The notes under the pieces are model-generated. The model was not told the DNA's origin and searched no databases. It saw only the letters and a program-made list of their open reading frames with translations. DNA of 64,000 nt, from the NCBI GenBank assembly GCA_949825065.1, contig OX463856.1, positions 348,702-412,701 of the forward strand, written 5' to 3'. Positions 46,010 through 55,598 of this stretch are shown piece by piece. Made by a program: the position numbers and the translations under genes. Position 1 is the stretch's first letter. The number at the start of each line of letters is the position of its first letter. This DNA is from Odontocerum albicorne (lineage: Eukaryota > Arthropoda > Insecta > Trichoptera > Odontoceridae).

Positions 46010-46339
46010 ATTTCATTAACTGTATCTTCCCCGATTTCTCAAAAACTCTCCCGACGGCACCAAATTAAATATTCTTACAGTCAGAATTTATCGAATGAAG
46101 AAATCATGTATTGACAGGCTCACACACACACACACACACATACACAAACCATCGCACCATGTTTCGAGGCAGGCGAATATAACAGATTTCATATTTTTCA
46201 ATCTATCAAATAATTTGTTCATCTTGTGTGTTGATCCACGAATTAGTCTAACAAGATCATGTCTCAATATACTATATACTCAATATTGTGTTTAAGCCGT
46301 GCTGATCCAAACTAAGCAAAATCCTACGAAGTGAACGGA
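46010..46339. other. Spacer with (CA)n
   Basis: A (CA)12-like run at 46118-46142. Nothing else recognised. Confidence 0.5.
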
Positions 46340-46500
46340 TAAAATAACATTTGTCGCACATACCGTCACGGTATTTCCCTGTCGGGACAAGCAGAGAAGA
46401 CAGAGCGCCTGACTCTCCTATCTCGAAACATATCCTGCGGCTATTCTACGTACATACACGTATATAATATATTCTCATATAACTCCAACCAGAACATTTT
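46340..46500 (-). mobile_element. WFGH LINE tail
   Basis: Contains tatttccctgtcgggacaag and gcagagaagacagagcgcct, shared with 222-345 and 58190-58440. Confidence 0.6.
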
Positions 46501-46739
46501 GTTATCAATAATTATCATAAATGAAAATAAGATAGGTATTGTTTTCAATATTTTCCATGACATAAAAACCATGAAATAAATATTGAAAAAACATATTTCT
46601 TTAACCTTTATTCAATGTTTATAAAATCTATTTCTCTTTAGTCTTTTCCAATGTTCCGCTCGTACATATTCATTGCAAAGGTCAAATTTATGTAGACATA
46701 AAGTCAGATAAGTCCTCAATAATTCGCTCCCGCCCCCAC

Positions 46740-47030
46740 CCACATTGGGCGGGAGCGGGGGCTGACGGGACGGGAGGGGCTTTCCCGAAACCATTATCCT
46801 TTATGGGGATTCCTTCATAATTCCATAATAATTCCTGCATGGAAATATCGTGCCAGGATTCCAGCTCCGGATGCCGGATACTTTGGCACTGTCCAGGTAG
46901 GTCCAGGACACATACAGATCAAAGGACAGAATCTGCCTTGACCTAATGGCGAAGAATTCTTTCAAAGTGGTGTCGAACTGGCGAAACGCGAGCCGCATCT
47001 GGTTAGCAGTCATATCGAACGGGTCACATG
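46740..47030 (-). other. Open, unrecognised minus-strand frame in a unique G+C-richer block
   Basis: The frame from about 47030 to 46801 reads DPFDMTANQMRLAFRQFDTT, LKEFFAIRSRQILSFDLYVS and WTYLDS. Amino-acid composition looks protein-like and the block is unique, so it might be an exon. No clear splice acceptor is visible because a LINE tail abuts it at 47035. The adjacent 46725-46770 has a gcccccaccc / gggcgggagcgggggc inverted repeat. I do not recognise the protein. Confidence 0.25.
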
Positions 47031-47034
47031 GGTA

Positions 47035-47085
47035 CATACATACCATCACGCCGTGTCCCTGTTAGGGTAGATAGGCAGGAGAATG
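47035..47085 (-). mobile_element. WFGH LINE tail, short
   Basis: ataccatcacgccgtgtccc then tgttagggtaga: the terminal ~45 bp of the tail only. Confidence 0.55.
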
Positions 47086-47144
47086 CACGAGAATTTTCTA
47101 TAGTGACACAAATTTTCTTAGATTTCTCTAATATTTTAATTTTT

Positions 47145-47365
47145 TTTCGGACAATATAGCAATAAGGCGGGGTATTATGATATACGAATAAGGCGGAGTA
47201 TTATGATATAGCAATAAGGCGGGATATTATGATATAGCAATAAGGCGGGGTATTATGATATAGCAATAAGGCGGGGTATTATGATATAGCAATAAGGTGG
47301 GGTATTATGATATAGCAATAATGCGGGGTATTATGATATAGCAATAAAACGGGTTATTGTGATAT
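47145..47365. repeat. 26-bp minisatellite, 8 copies
   Basis: The unit aataaggcggggtattatga... repeats from 47161; the last two copies diverge. Confidence 0.95.
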
Positions 47366-47367
47366 AG

Positions 47368-47735
47368 CTTTTGCCGTTGATGATCCTGTGGCATGGACAT
47401 GGTCTACCTTTTGGTATGGGAGATATGAACTTCGTATGTAGATTTCGGAAGCACTTGTTAATATCCCATATCGGAAGATCTACAAAGGTTTCTTTGTAGT
47501 TCGTCTTTCCTTGATAAATTTTCTGCGATTTTCTAAAATATATTTTTTCTGAACATGTGTTGTTTCTAAACAACAATTGCGAGAATATACCCAATTTAAT
47601 GGCCACATCCACTACATTCCACTCCCTTATTTAAATATTATTTTTGTAATACTTGTGAGCTCGAGTCCTCACTTAGAATTTAGGAAAGTTTGCTCTCTAA
47701 ACCGTGCTATATAAATTGTCATTTCATTTTTATTT
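47368..47735 (+). pseudogene. LINE-V 3' end
   Basis: Starts with a frame reading FAVDDPVAWTWSTF (cf. FAVAGPVAWNSLP in the 30430 copy), followed by a 3' UTR ending aaaccgtgctatataaattg, the same end as at 49400-49440. Confidence 0.6.
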
Positions 47736-47756
47736 TTACTACCTCAAATTTATCTG

Positions 47757-47872
47757 ATGACGATGGCAGTGATAATGATGACAATGATGATGACGGTAAT
47801 GGTGATGATTATGACGGTGAAGGAGACGGTGACGATGACGGTGATAATGATGTTGATGATGACGACTTTTTG
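47757..47872. repeat. GAY-rich cryptic repeat
   Basis: A run of gat/gac/gtgat trinucleotides encoding Asp/Asn/Gly in one frame. It looks like an imperfect microsatellite rather than a coding acidic domain. Confidence 0.7.
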
Positions 47873-48564
47873 GCTGCAGGCATACTCGTACATAAAGTTT
47901 GCAACCACTGTCCTACTCAATACAGAAACCGGCCGAAATAAAATTATTCCTTCCGCAAATCCTCACTCGGAAATAACGTTCAATTCTTGCAGATAATCAG
48001 TTCAAAAGGCCCTCAGATCTCGGGAATAGTGCGGCAGCTCCTTAAAATTCCCTTCAGCGCAGCGCAGGGCAGATCTTCAGGAAATATAATGAGACTGTCC
48101 TTCCGGAAACATTTCCCTCTCCCTTTTCCATCGTTTTGTAGCTGCCCGATAGCATTTTGGAAAAGTGTTGAACCCGAAAATAAGTAGGTACTTATTTAAT
48201 ATTTCCAGCTAACGGCGGGATCCCGGGAGCGGGAGTCCGGGCTAATCAAGTCGCCGCCAGACAACCGTCAAATCAGCGTTACATATAAGAAAAACCTTAA
48301 TGACTTAACATATTTGATAAAACGATTACAATTATATTCCACTAGAACTACAATAGAACTAGAGGGTTTTGTATTTGATTCTCTTTCGAATCTTGAAAAA
48401 AAGGGCACTGAGTCAAAGTTGCCATTAATCCATGAAGTGTTGTTTACAGAACAACCTAACGGGCTTATTGCTCTGTTACGAGTAAACGCTCTTCCAAATA
48501 ACGATAAAGATGTTCAATAGGCCGTAATTAAAAATCAGACTAGAATGGATTTTAAAAAATAGTG
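47873..48564. other. Unique spacer with G+C-richer pieces
   Basis: 48000-48290 (cagcgcagcgcagggcagat; ggcgggatcccgggagcggg) is compositionally distinct. An open frame at 48314-48517 has no recognisable motif. Octamers at 47883 and 48477. Confidence 0.4.
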
Positions 48565-48635
48565 TTCCAATAGAAATCGGACACGAAACCCTCGAGAGAC
48601 AGGCGTCTTACAAACTAAACCATGGAGGTGATTAA
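48565..48635 (-). mobile_element. SINE head fragment
   Basis: Minus strand: cctccatggtttagtttgta (Box A region) and gagggtttcgtgtccg (degenerate Box B). Confidence 0.55.
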
Positions 48636-49179
48636 AATATATCCCGAGACACTCTGATCCTAAACAAACCAGCAAAAAATTTGACTATGGCTCCAACAAA
48701 GGCATTCAATTAATAATGATTGCTGATCAGGAAAATATGAGACGAGAAATGGTATCCGATCGCCGTCTCCCTACTTTGGAGTAGCCTCTAAAGACGTGCC
48801 GCCTCCTCAGCTCTCAGCTATCCGTCCAAGAACCCCAGACTCCAGGCCTCAGACCGTCTGCCTTCAGTACCGATGCTTAGCTATTGCCACATTCACTCCC
48901 TAATTGAATATTCCGGTTTCGGCACGATGAATCCCAATAACATACTCGTAATATAATCCCACCCTTTAGTTTGCTTCTTACTATAAAGTTTTTCATAAAA
49001 ATTAAAAATATCAAATCTAAGTACGTCCTGTGTCATGGAGTGGTTTCCTCTTAGTGTTAAAGATATGGGGGGCGTGTGGAGCTCTACAAAATGCTTAAAG
49101 ACAGTCTTTTTTGGAGATCTTATAAAAAATTAAGATGCTATATGAACACTACACTACACCTAATACAGAATGTGTTAAA
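48636..49179. other. Spacer
   Basis: One TACTCGTA at 48943. 48775-48885 is richer in C with several ctcag repeats. No gene. Confidence 0.4.
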
Positions 49180-49445
49180 ATAACTTGTCGAAGGTCTATA
49201 AAGGTGTCTTTATAGTCTACTCTTCGTAGGTTTTCTGCGGTTTTCTCACCAGATATGTTTTTCTGAACAGATACAGGGAAGTATTCAATCTAATGGGAGT
49301 GGCCTTTTTATCTTTTCATTATACTTCTATATTTTAATCTGTCAATAACAGTGACAAAGTTTGAGTTCCGAGCTGCAACAGCCTTGAGAAGAAGAGTTTG
49401 TCCTCTGAACTGCGCTATATAAATTATCTATTTATTATTATTATC
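49180..49445 (+). mobile_element. LINE-V 3' UTR with (TTA)n end
   Basis: gaaggtctataaaggtgtct, ggttttctgcggttttctca and a terminal ctgaactgcgctatataaat followed by tatttattattatta. The microsatellite marks the 3' end of the LINE and fixes its orientation as plus. Confidence 0.65.
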
Positions 49446-49627
49446 AGTTTTTCTTCTTAAAAAGCTTCAATTAACGTGTTCAGTGGGAACTTAATCATAC
49501 AAGTTTTTACCCTATAAAATTTAAAATAATAAAATTTCCACTTAAGTCTAAGATATGTCATAATAATGCTATGTCATAATAAACAAATATCTATTCTTAC
49601 AAAACATCAACTTAATCTTCAATCAAG

Positions 49628-49697
49628 AAGTGTCCTAATCGGTAAGTGTCCTAATCGGTAAGTGTCCTAATCGGTAAGTGTCCTAATCGGTAAGACC
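49628..49697. repeat. 16-bp minisatellite, 4 copies
   Basis: gtgtcctaatcggtaa repeated perfectly. Confidence 0.95.
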
Positions 49698-49954
49698 CTT
49701 CGATTCACATTAATGTTCGGATATGTTTATAAAAATGGTTCCAGTCTGGTATTCACTTCGTCGTCGTTGCTCGGCCTCGTCAAGTTGAGGGTCTTCTCGT
49801 CATTCCAACGTCAATTCAGTTGAAAAGCGAAGCTCTGACAAGGAGTTTATGTTTTACGTGAGTGAGCTGCTGCACGCCAGCAAACTCACCAGCCTCAATG
49901 TTGTACTAGATCCGATGTCTCACCGAAGTTACACGATTGGAGCACACCGACATG

Positions 49955-50112
49955 GTTTTTCCTTTTTTTTTTTTTTTTTTTCAAAAAATAGATATGACCA
50001 AAGTCATAGGTGCCCTTATACTCCCGAAGTAGCACAGCGCGAGGTTCGAACCGTCGACCTTCCCCGCGAAAGTCCAGAGCGTTACCGCGCGGCCATGCGC
50101 CTCCATATTCAC
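49955..50112 (-). mobile_element. Second SINE type with poly(A) tail
   Basis: Minus strand from about 50112: tggaggcgcatggccgcgcg (Box A), gtcgacggttcgaacctcgc (Box B), a short body (gggcacctatgactttggtc) and a long A-run (the T-run at 49963-49981). Its head and poly(A) end differ from the SINE at 29875. It abuts the 3' half of that other SINE on the opposite strand. Confidence 0.75.
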
Positions 50113-50235
50113 TCCGGCATTCACTTAAGGTTCCTCTAACTCCTCTCTGGTTGGCTGGAAAAGATTGCCACATGGCAATAAATCACCACGTTATACCGTT
50201 TACAACGAAAGTTAAACTACAATACAATAATATCT
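50112..50235 (+). mobile_element. SINE 3' half (body and tail)
   Basis: cactccggcattcacttaag aligns with the body at 29970, then tggttggctggaaaagattg and ccacatggcaataa form the tail stem-loop, then an acaatacaata end. The head is missing or was displaced by the poly(A) SINE to the left. Confidence 0.7.
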
Positions 50236-50850
50236 AAGATCTCAAATTTGACTAGATTTCGGTGTTCGATTGTATAAAATAATATTATCAAATAACGACA
50301 TCATAACAAGAATTCAATTTAAAAGTAGTAAAAAGTTGAAAGCTTGTTTCAATTCAATATTAACATGTTATTCAAATTGATTTGATACCGTAAATATTAT
50401 CAAATCCATCACTTGTGATAATAGAAAATCCTATAAAGCCTTTTTATCACCGTACAAAGGAAAATACTTATAAAGCCCGCGCGTGCTTTATATCGAAAGT
50501 AGATTTTACCACCGGGAAATAATGGGATAAATATTGATGGGGAAATTTGACCTTTCTTCTCCTGACATGTTTACTTCTATTGATCGATATTAATTCTAGC
50601 ATTTATATTCCTCAGAGTCCACTGAAAGTCCATCAAGGTCCATTAGTGATGAAGAGCCATAGACTATGGGCTATGAAGGAATACCCGAAAATGGGGATTA
50701 GCGAAGCTGCAGAAGTGGCTGATCCTCCAAATGGACCTCGACTTCCCGTGTAACACCTCACCAAGTGGGTATAAAACAGTGTATTTCTCTTAAAACGGTT
50801 TCCACGCGTGAGTTTTCCCATATTATTAATCCAAATGTATGCTAACGATA
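50236..50850. other. Spacer
   Basis: Short open frames at 50547-50821 on both strands; no motif recognised. Confidence 0.4.
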
Positions 50851-51463
50851 AAAGCTTTCTTTATGAAAACATCGTTATCATCATCGAAAGCTTTTTTTAT
50901 GAAAACATCGTTATCATCATCGAAAGCTTTCTTTATGAAAACATCGTTATCATCATCGAAAGCTTTCTTTATGAAAACATCGTTATCATCATCGAAAGCT
51001 TTCTTTATGAAAACATCGTTATCATCATCGAAAGCTTTCTTTACGAAAACATCGTTATCATCATCGAAAGCTTTCTTTATGAAAACATCGTTATCATCAT
51101 CGAAAGCTTTCTTTATGAAAACATCGTTATCATCATCGAAAGCTTTCTTTATGTAAACATCGTTATCATCATCGAAAGCTTTCTTTATGAAACATCGGTA
51201 TCACCATCGAAAGCTTTCTTTATGAAAACATCGTTATCATCATCGAAAGCTTTCTTTATGAAAACATCGTTATCATCATCGAAAGCTTTCTTTATGAAAA
51301 CATCGTTATCATCATCGAAAGCTTTCTTTATGAAAACATCGTTATCATCATCGAAAGCTTTCTTTATGATAACATCGTGATCATCATCGAAAGCTTTCTT
51401 TATGAAAACATCGTTATCATCATCGAAAGCTTTCTTTATGAAAACATCGTTATCATCATCGAA
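50851..51463. repeat. 36-bp minisatellite, 17 copies
   Basis: The unit aaagctttctttatgaaaac... repeats from 50851. One copy (about 51187) has lost a base, which shifts the frame of the long repeat open frames. gaaagctttc in each unit is palindromic. Confidence 0.97.
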
Positions 51464-52389
51464 AAAAAATCTAAAAAGTGACATAATTAATTGAAATTCT
51501 GTTTGATTTTTAGATTCAGGTCTCGGAATAAATTAAAACATCAGCACTTATGTATACGTTGACAACATTTTATGAACGTTATTAAAAAATATAAGCTAAT
51601 ATATTAAACATCTATAATTATAGTACTCGAGGCAAAAAAAAATATGAAAACTGTAATTACTAGCAAGAAAAAATACAAAAGTCGGGTTTTTATCGAATCT
51701 TATAGAATGTTATGTATTGTGCTATGTAGATATTATTCTTCCTTACGAATATGTAGCAAAATAAAAAAAAACAGTCCCGTAGCGCCAATACGGGATATGG
51801 CCGCGGAGTGACTAAGTGACTATAGCGGAGAAGAGCTCCTTGTTATTCCGGTTGTACCGTATATGTACATCGTTTATAAATCATATAATTAATTATTTTA
51901 TATTTAATTATGTACTTTTAAAGATGTTTCCACAGCATAATTCTGCACGATTTGTAGTTTCCTCAATTAAGCTTCATTACTTAGAAAAAAGAACACTTAA
52001 AAACATAATAAAACTATAATTATATCATATAGCAATTAAGATGAGTTTCGACATAACTTTCTGTCACTATATTAATTATTTATGGCACACTAAATCGATG
52101 GGAAGAATATCAACTTGAAAAAAAAACTTCGTTTTTAAGAAATGCGACATAAATAAATTTGACATTTATTATTGAGTGAGTGCACTCGTATGTGTAATGC
52201 CCGTAAATTTTTAAAATACCTCTTAAAAGTGATGCCATACTATAATGTTCCCTGATATCGTGCACGCAATATTGATATACTCGTATTTATTTTGCAGACA
52301 AAATCCCGCTTATTTCACAGACCCTCCGTCCTTCCTACAGTTCTTTATTTTTTATAAATATATCGGTACCCCCGGGGGAAACTGACTAG
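51464..52389. other. AT-rich spacer
   Basis: One TACTCGTA at 52278. No gene recognised. Confidence 0.45.
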
Positions 52390-52500
52390 AAAAAAAAATG
52401 AAATTTTTATCAGAGGGATAACTCTCATTGAATTTCAAACCGACGACCTTTCACACTGAAGTTCATTGAGTTAACCTCGAGGCCAAGTTTGTTATTTTCT
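52390..52500 (-). mobile_element. SINE head fragment
   Basis: Minus strand: cctcgaggttaactcaatga (Box A region) and cgtcggtttgaaattc (Box B-like), then tgagagttatccctctgata. Confidence 0.5.
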
Positions 52501-53168
52501 ACAGCTCCATACATACACAATCAGGTCATTTGTTTGACGGAGTTGGAAAGAAAGTGAATATGTTTGATTCCTTAATCTAATAAGACTATTTTATTTCAAG
52601 TTTTGACCTTTGAAATAATAGAGCGGTAATTTTCGACACTTTTATTTTATTTATTTATAAACGTAATAAAACGGGTGAACACTTTAAACATTACAAAGAT
52701 AGAATGTGTAAATAAAACAAATTATTACAACAAAAAAACGCAAAGAAACATATGTGCGAGCGTACACAATACGCGTCCATCCAAAGGTGGACAGGTCGCA
52801 CTGCACCAAACCGGGCATCACTCTTGACATCAATTGTGTCCTCCAGATCACTTAGTGATATGATATTTCTCACGTTATGGAGCCCTTAGACTACAATGAG
52901 CAATTTTTTACACTTTTGTGTCTTTTACAAAGCGAATTGTATTTTGGACACTTTATCTTTCGTATTTTGCTTCTCTTAGAGTCTTTTTACCTGTTTTTCC
53001 CCATTTTGTTCTGTATCTTCGGACATAACCGTGGATATGACAGCCTTGGCTTTGTTAGTAAAACGCATTTCTTAGAACTCTTAGAATATAGAAAAAAAAC
53101 AGTAAAGATAAAATCACATTTGTGAACTGAGAGTTGCCAGAGTCAAATCCTCAAATTTGACAGACTCG
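52501..53168. other. Spacer
   Basis: Hydrophobic plus frame at 52877-53122 has no recognised motif. No repeat seen. Confidence 0.4.
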
Positions 53169-53248
53169 GTATAAATTCTAATAGTATAATTCCAATAGTA
53201 TAATTCCAATAGTATAATTCCAATAGTATAATTCCAATAGTATAATTC
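53169..53248. repeat. 14-bp minisatellite, 5 copies
   Basis: aatagtataattcc repeated five times. Confidence 0.95.
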
Positions 53249-53289
53249 ACCTTTCTCAGAATATGTATTGTACTAAGCCTGATATGTAT

Positions 53290-53775
53290 CGGCTAATAAT
53301 TATTATAATTATAAAGCGCCGTCTGGAGAGCAAATTATTTTCAAGGGTACCATTAGGAGCCAACTTATGTCCACAGATTAAAAATATTATAAAATAAATA
53401 AATGTAAGTTCAGTGTTAGGAAGGTAGTGGCTGCGCCTTATAGATTAATACTTATCCACATCTGTATATTGAAAAAAACATATTTGGTAAGAAAACCGCT
53501 GAAAACTTACCAAGGGAAAACGAACCACAAAGAAACCTTTGTAGACCTTCCAATATTTGATAGTGAAACACACTCGACTTTAAGCGTAGTGAAGTTTATG
53601 TGTGTAGTGTTCATATACCATCACACATTTTGATAAATCCTCCCAAAAAAAGTTATCTTCAAGTGATTCCTAAAGCTGCACACGTCACCCTTATCTCTAA
53701 GATGTAGACCATCCTACGCCATAGGACCAGCTACCGCAAAAGCTTCACTGCAGACCACAGATTGGGAAAGCCCGC
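53290..53775 (-). pseudogene. LINE-V C-terminus and 3' UTR
   Basis: The minus strand encodes AFAVAGPMA-stop-DGLHLRD then CSFRNHLKITFFGRIYQNV, followed by the UTR (ggaaggtctacaaaggtttc; gcggttttcttaccaaatat) and the aaataatttgctctccagac / gcgctttataattat end. The longest LINE-V copy in the window. Confidence 0.7.
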
Positions 53776-54519
53776 TGTCCGCTTGAGGAAGAAGGCTCGT
53801 ATCTACTATAACGCAATAATTGGAAGCGTATTTAATACGGAATGACCATATTTTCGGATAATCTGACTACGGAAACGGAAACGCTACAGCGGAGACGTCT
53901 TAATGTACATACCAATTCAATTGCCCGAGATGAAACTTTAATCGCTGCTAAAATTAACAAATAATGGAACTGTTTTTCGGAATAATTAAAAATATTTCTC
54001 CAGCACTCCTCGTCTCTCTGTATAGAAATTGAATGGAAAAAGTTACAATTTGGAAAGTAACGCCGGCCATTAGAACTACGAATAAAGCGGCCGCTTTAGG
54101 ATTTTTAATTAAAATCGACAATTAAATTAGCCAACTCACGGGAGCAGTGATGCTGTGATGGCGAACTTATTCATTATTGTTTCATACCGGCTGATGAATT
54201 CTCTGAAAGTATTACAATAAAGTTGTTTGATCTCGAGGAATTATATCATAAGCCGTTGCGTCTGTTCGGTCGATTCGTACCCCTCTTGAAAATCTTGTTC
54301 AATTCTAAGTTAGTTTCAGTAAGAATAATATCATCTAAGTATACAGATTAGAAAGTCATGTATACGAGTGGTATGTAATTAAGAATCGATAACACGCAGG
54401 GATAAGAACTTCACACCAAAGACTTTTTCATCTGATTCATATAAGAAATATATTATATTGTATATGATGATCTAAGTAGCCTTACCAATACTTGATGTGA
54501 TGGTAACTAAAATTATTTA
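53776..54519. other. Unique spacer
   Basis: 54045-54150 combines gcggccgctttaggattttt and several taattaaa/aattaaatta sites typical of homeodomain binding; it may be conserved regulatory DNA but could equally be chance in AT-rich sequence. Confidence 0.3.
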
Positions 54520-54610
54520 TATTGTTTATAGTTAAGGCATTAACGTTGCGGAGGTTTAAAGACATTGTAATTTATTTTTATCAAATAATGTTAATTCTAC
54601 TTTTTGTAAC

Positions 54611-54660
54611 GGTATAACCCTATCGGTTTCAAGGTGTTCACCTCATCTTCAGGGGAGCAC
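54611..54660 (-). ncRNA. Hammerhead ribozyme-like motif
   Basis: Minus strand order: CCC-CTGAAGA, then a hairpin (AGGTG-AA-CACCT) in the stem II position, then GAAA, then ACC-GATAG-GGT as a short stem III and a GTT cleavage-type triplet. One extra base lies between CTGAAGA and the hairpin. Penelope-like elements are known carriers of such ribozymes; the folding here is by eye. Confidence 0.5.
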
Positions 54661-54700
54661 AAACAAGACTAAATTCTGTTCGAACTGGTACCGATATACT

Positions 54701-55159
54701 TCAACGGTTGGGGGCTGAGGGGTGAGGGAGGCATGGGACTGTTTCGGCCAAGAGCGGAGAGATTTTTAGGATATAACTGTTTACCAGATGTTCCGTTCGA
54801 TGTACTGACTTAGAAATTTCTAGGGCCTCTAATCTGTCCAATTTATTTCCGTTACTACTGATATGTAAGAATTTGGCATCATCGATAGAAAAAGTATGGT
54901 TTTCACGGTGACAATGATTAGCCATTTCAGAATAAATTAGAGAATTTGTTAAGGCGGATTTGTGTTCACGAAATCTCTTTTCAAAAGATCTTCCTGTCTT
55001 TCCTATATAGAAATTATCACAGTCAGCACTTAAAAGTTTATACACATCACTGTTGCTAAGTATTCCATTTTTGCCTTTCCCATTAAATAAGAGTCTCCGG
55101 AGATTAAAATTGAGATGTCTACATATAAAGGAGTGGGGAAAAGTATGTTGTGATAACAA
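54701..55159 (-). pseudogene. GIY-YIG endonuclease domain of Penelope-like element
   Basis: A 152-codon open frame. After a ~30-residue lead, NSDVYKLLSADCDNFYIGKT is the GIY-YIG start (VYKL...C..FYIG.T), followed by GRSFEKRFREHKSAL with the conserved Arg and His, and NHCHRENHTFS. In Penelope-like elements this domain follows the RT and nicks the target. The upstream RT has been lost, so this is a 5'-truncated copy whose remaining frame happens to be open. Confidence 0.85.
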
Positions 55160-55160
55160 A

Positions 55161-55598
55161 CAGCATAATGATGTGAATGTTTGATTTATTACGAGTATGG
55201 TAAGAACAATGTAACGTCAGTACTAATGCCCCTCCTAGCGGCCATTTAAATACGAGTAGTAACAGCTGGAAGGTTTATGACTAAATATACGCCAAAGTAT
55301 TTGTATGAAAAGAAACCTTAAAGCCAGGGGCGCGGGGTGGAGAGGCTCGTATAATGCGGTCATTAGGACATTCTGCTAAGACCAGCCCCCGCCCCCTCGT
55401 TTCCGGGCCACCTACCTGCCCGCACACCGGTCAGCGGTCCAGAAAAGGGCTGATCTCGTGTCACTACACAGGAATGTATCAAGACTGGAAATCCGATGAT
55501 TTAAATAAATATCTCAGTTCATGTGATCAGCATCATCCTTAGATTTTCTCATTTATATAGAGACTGCGTGATGAGTCATCGCTCTCTTCTTCTAGAAT
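55161..55598. other. Spacer with G+C-rich piece
   Basis: 55325-55450 is G+C-rich (gccaggggcgcggggtggag; cagcccccgccccctcgttt) and unique. Octamers at 55190 and 55251. Confidence 0.4.

Larger units (their letters stand above)
54520..55160 (-). mobile_element. Penelope-like element, 3' part
   Basis: Minus strand: the C-terminal GIY-YIG coding region, then a hammerhead-like motif (54611-54660) and an AT-rich terminal region. The reverse transcriptase is absent. Related ends are at 26450-26825 and 63390-63960. Confidence 0.85.

Noticed and set aside
44703..46068. Open frames of 394-450 residues in the 30-bp array on both strands
   Set aside because: The unit length is divisible by three and the unit has no stop in several frames, so long frames are automatic. 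Frames on both strands are equally open, which argues against selection.
47757..47872. Acidic Asp-rich protein domain
   Set aside because: All three frames show low-complexity repeats of the same GAY pattern; it is an imperfect microsatellite without flanking coding sequence.
49961..49981. T-run as a transcription terminator
   Set aside because: It is the complement of the poly(A) tail of the minus-strand SINE.
50030..50112. Functional tRNA gene
   Set aside because: Box A and Box B are good, but a body and poly(A) tail follow without a proper acceptor-stem pairing, so a SINE head is the better explanation.
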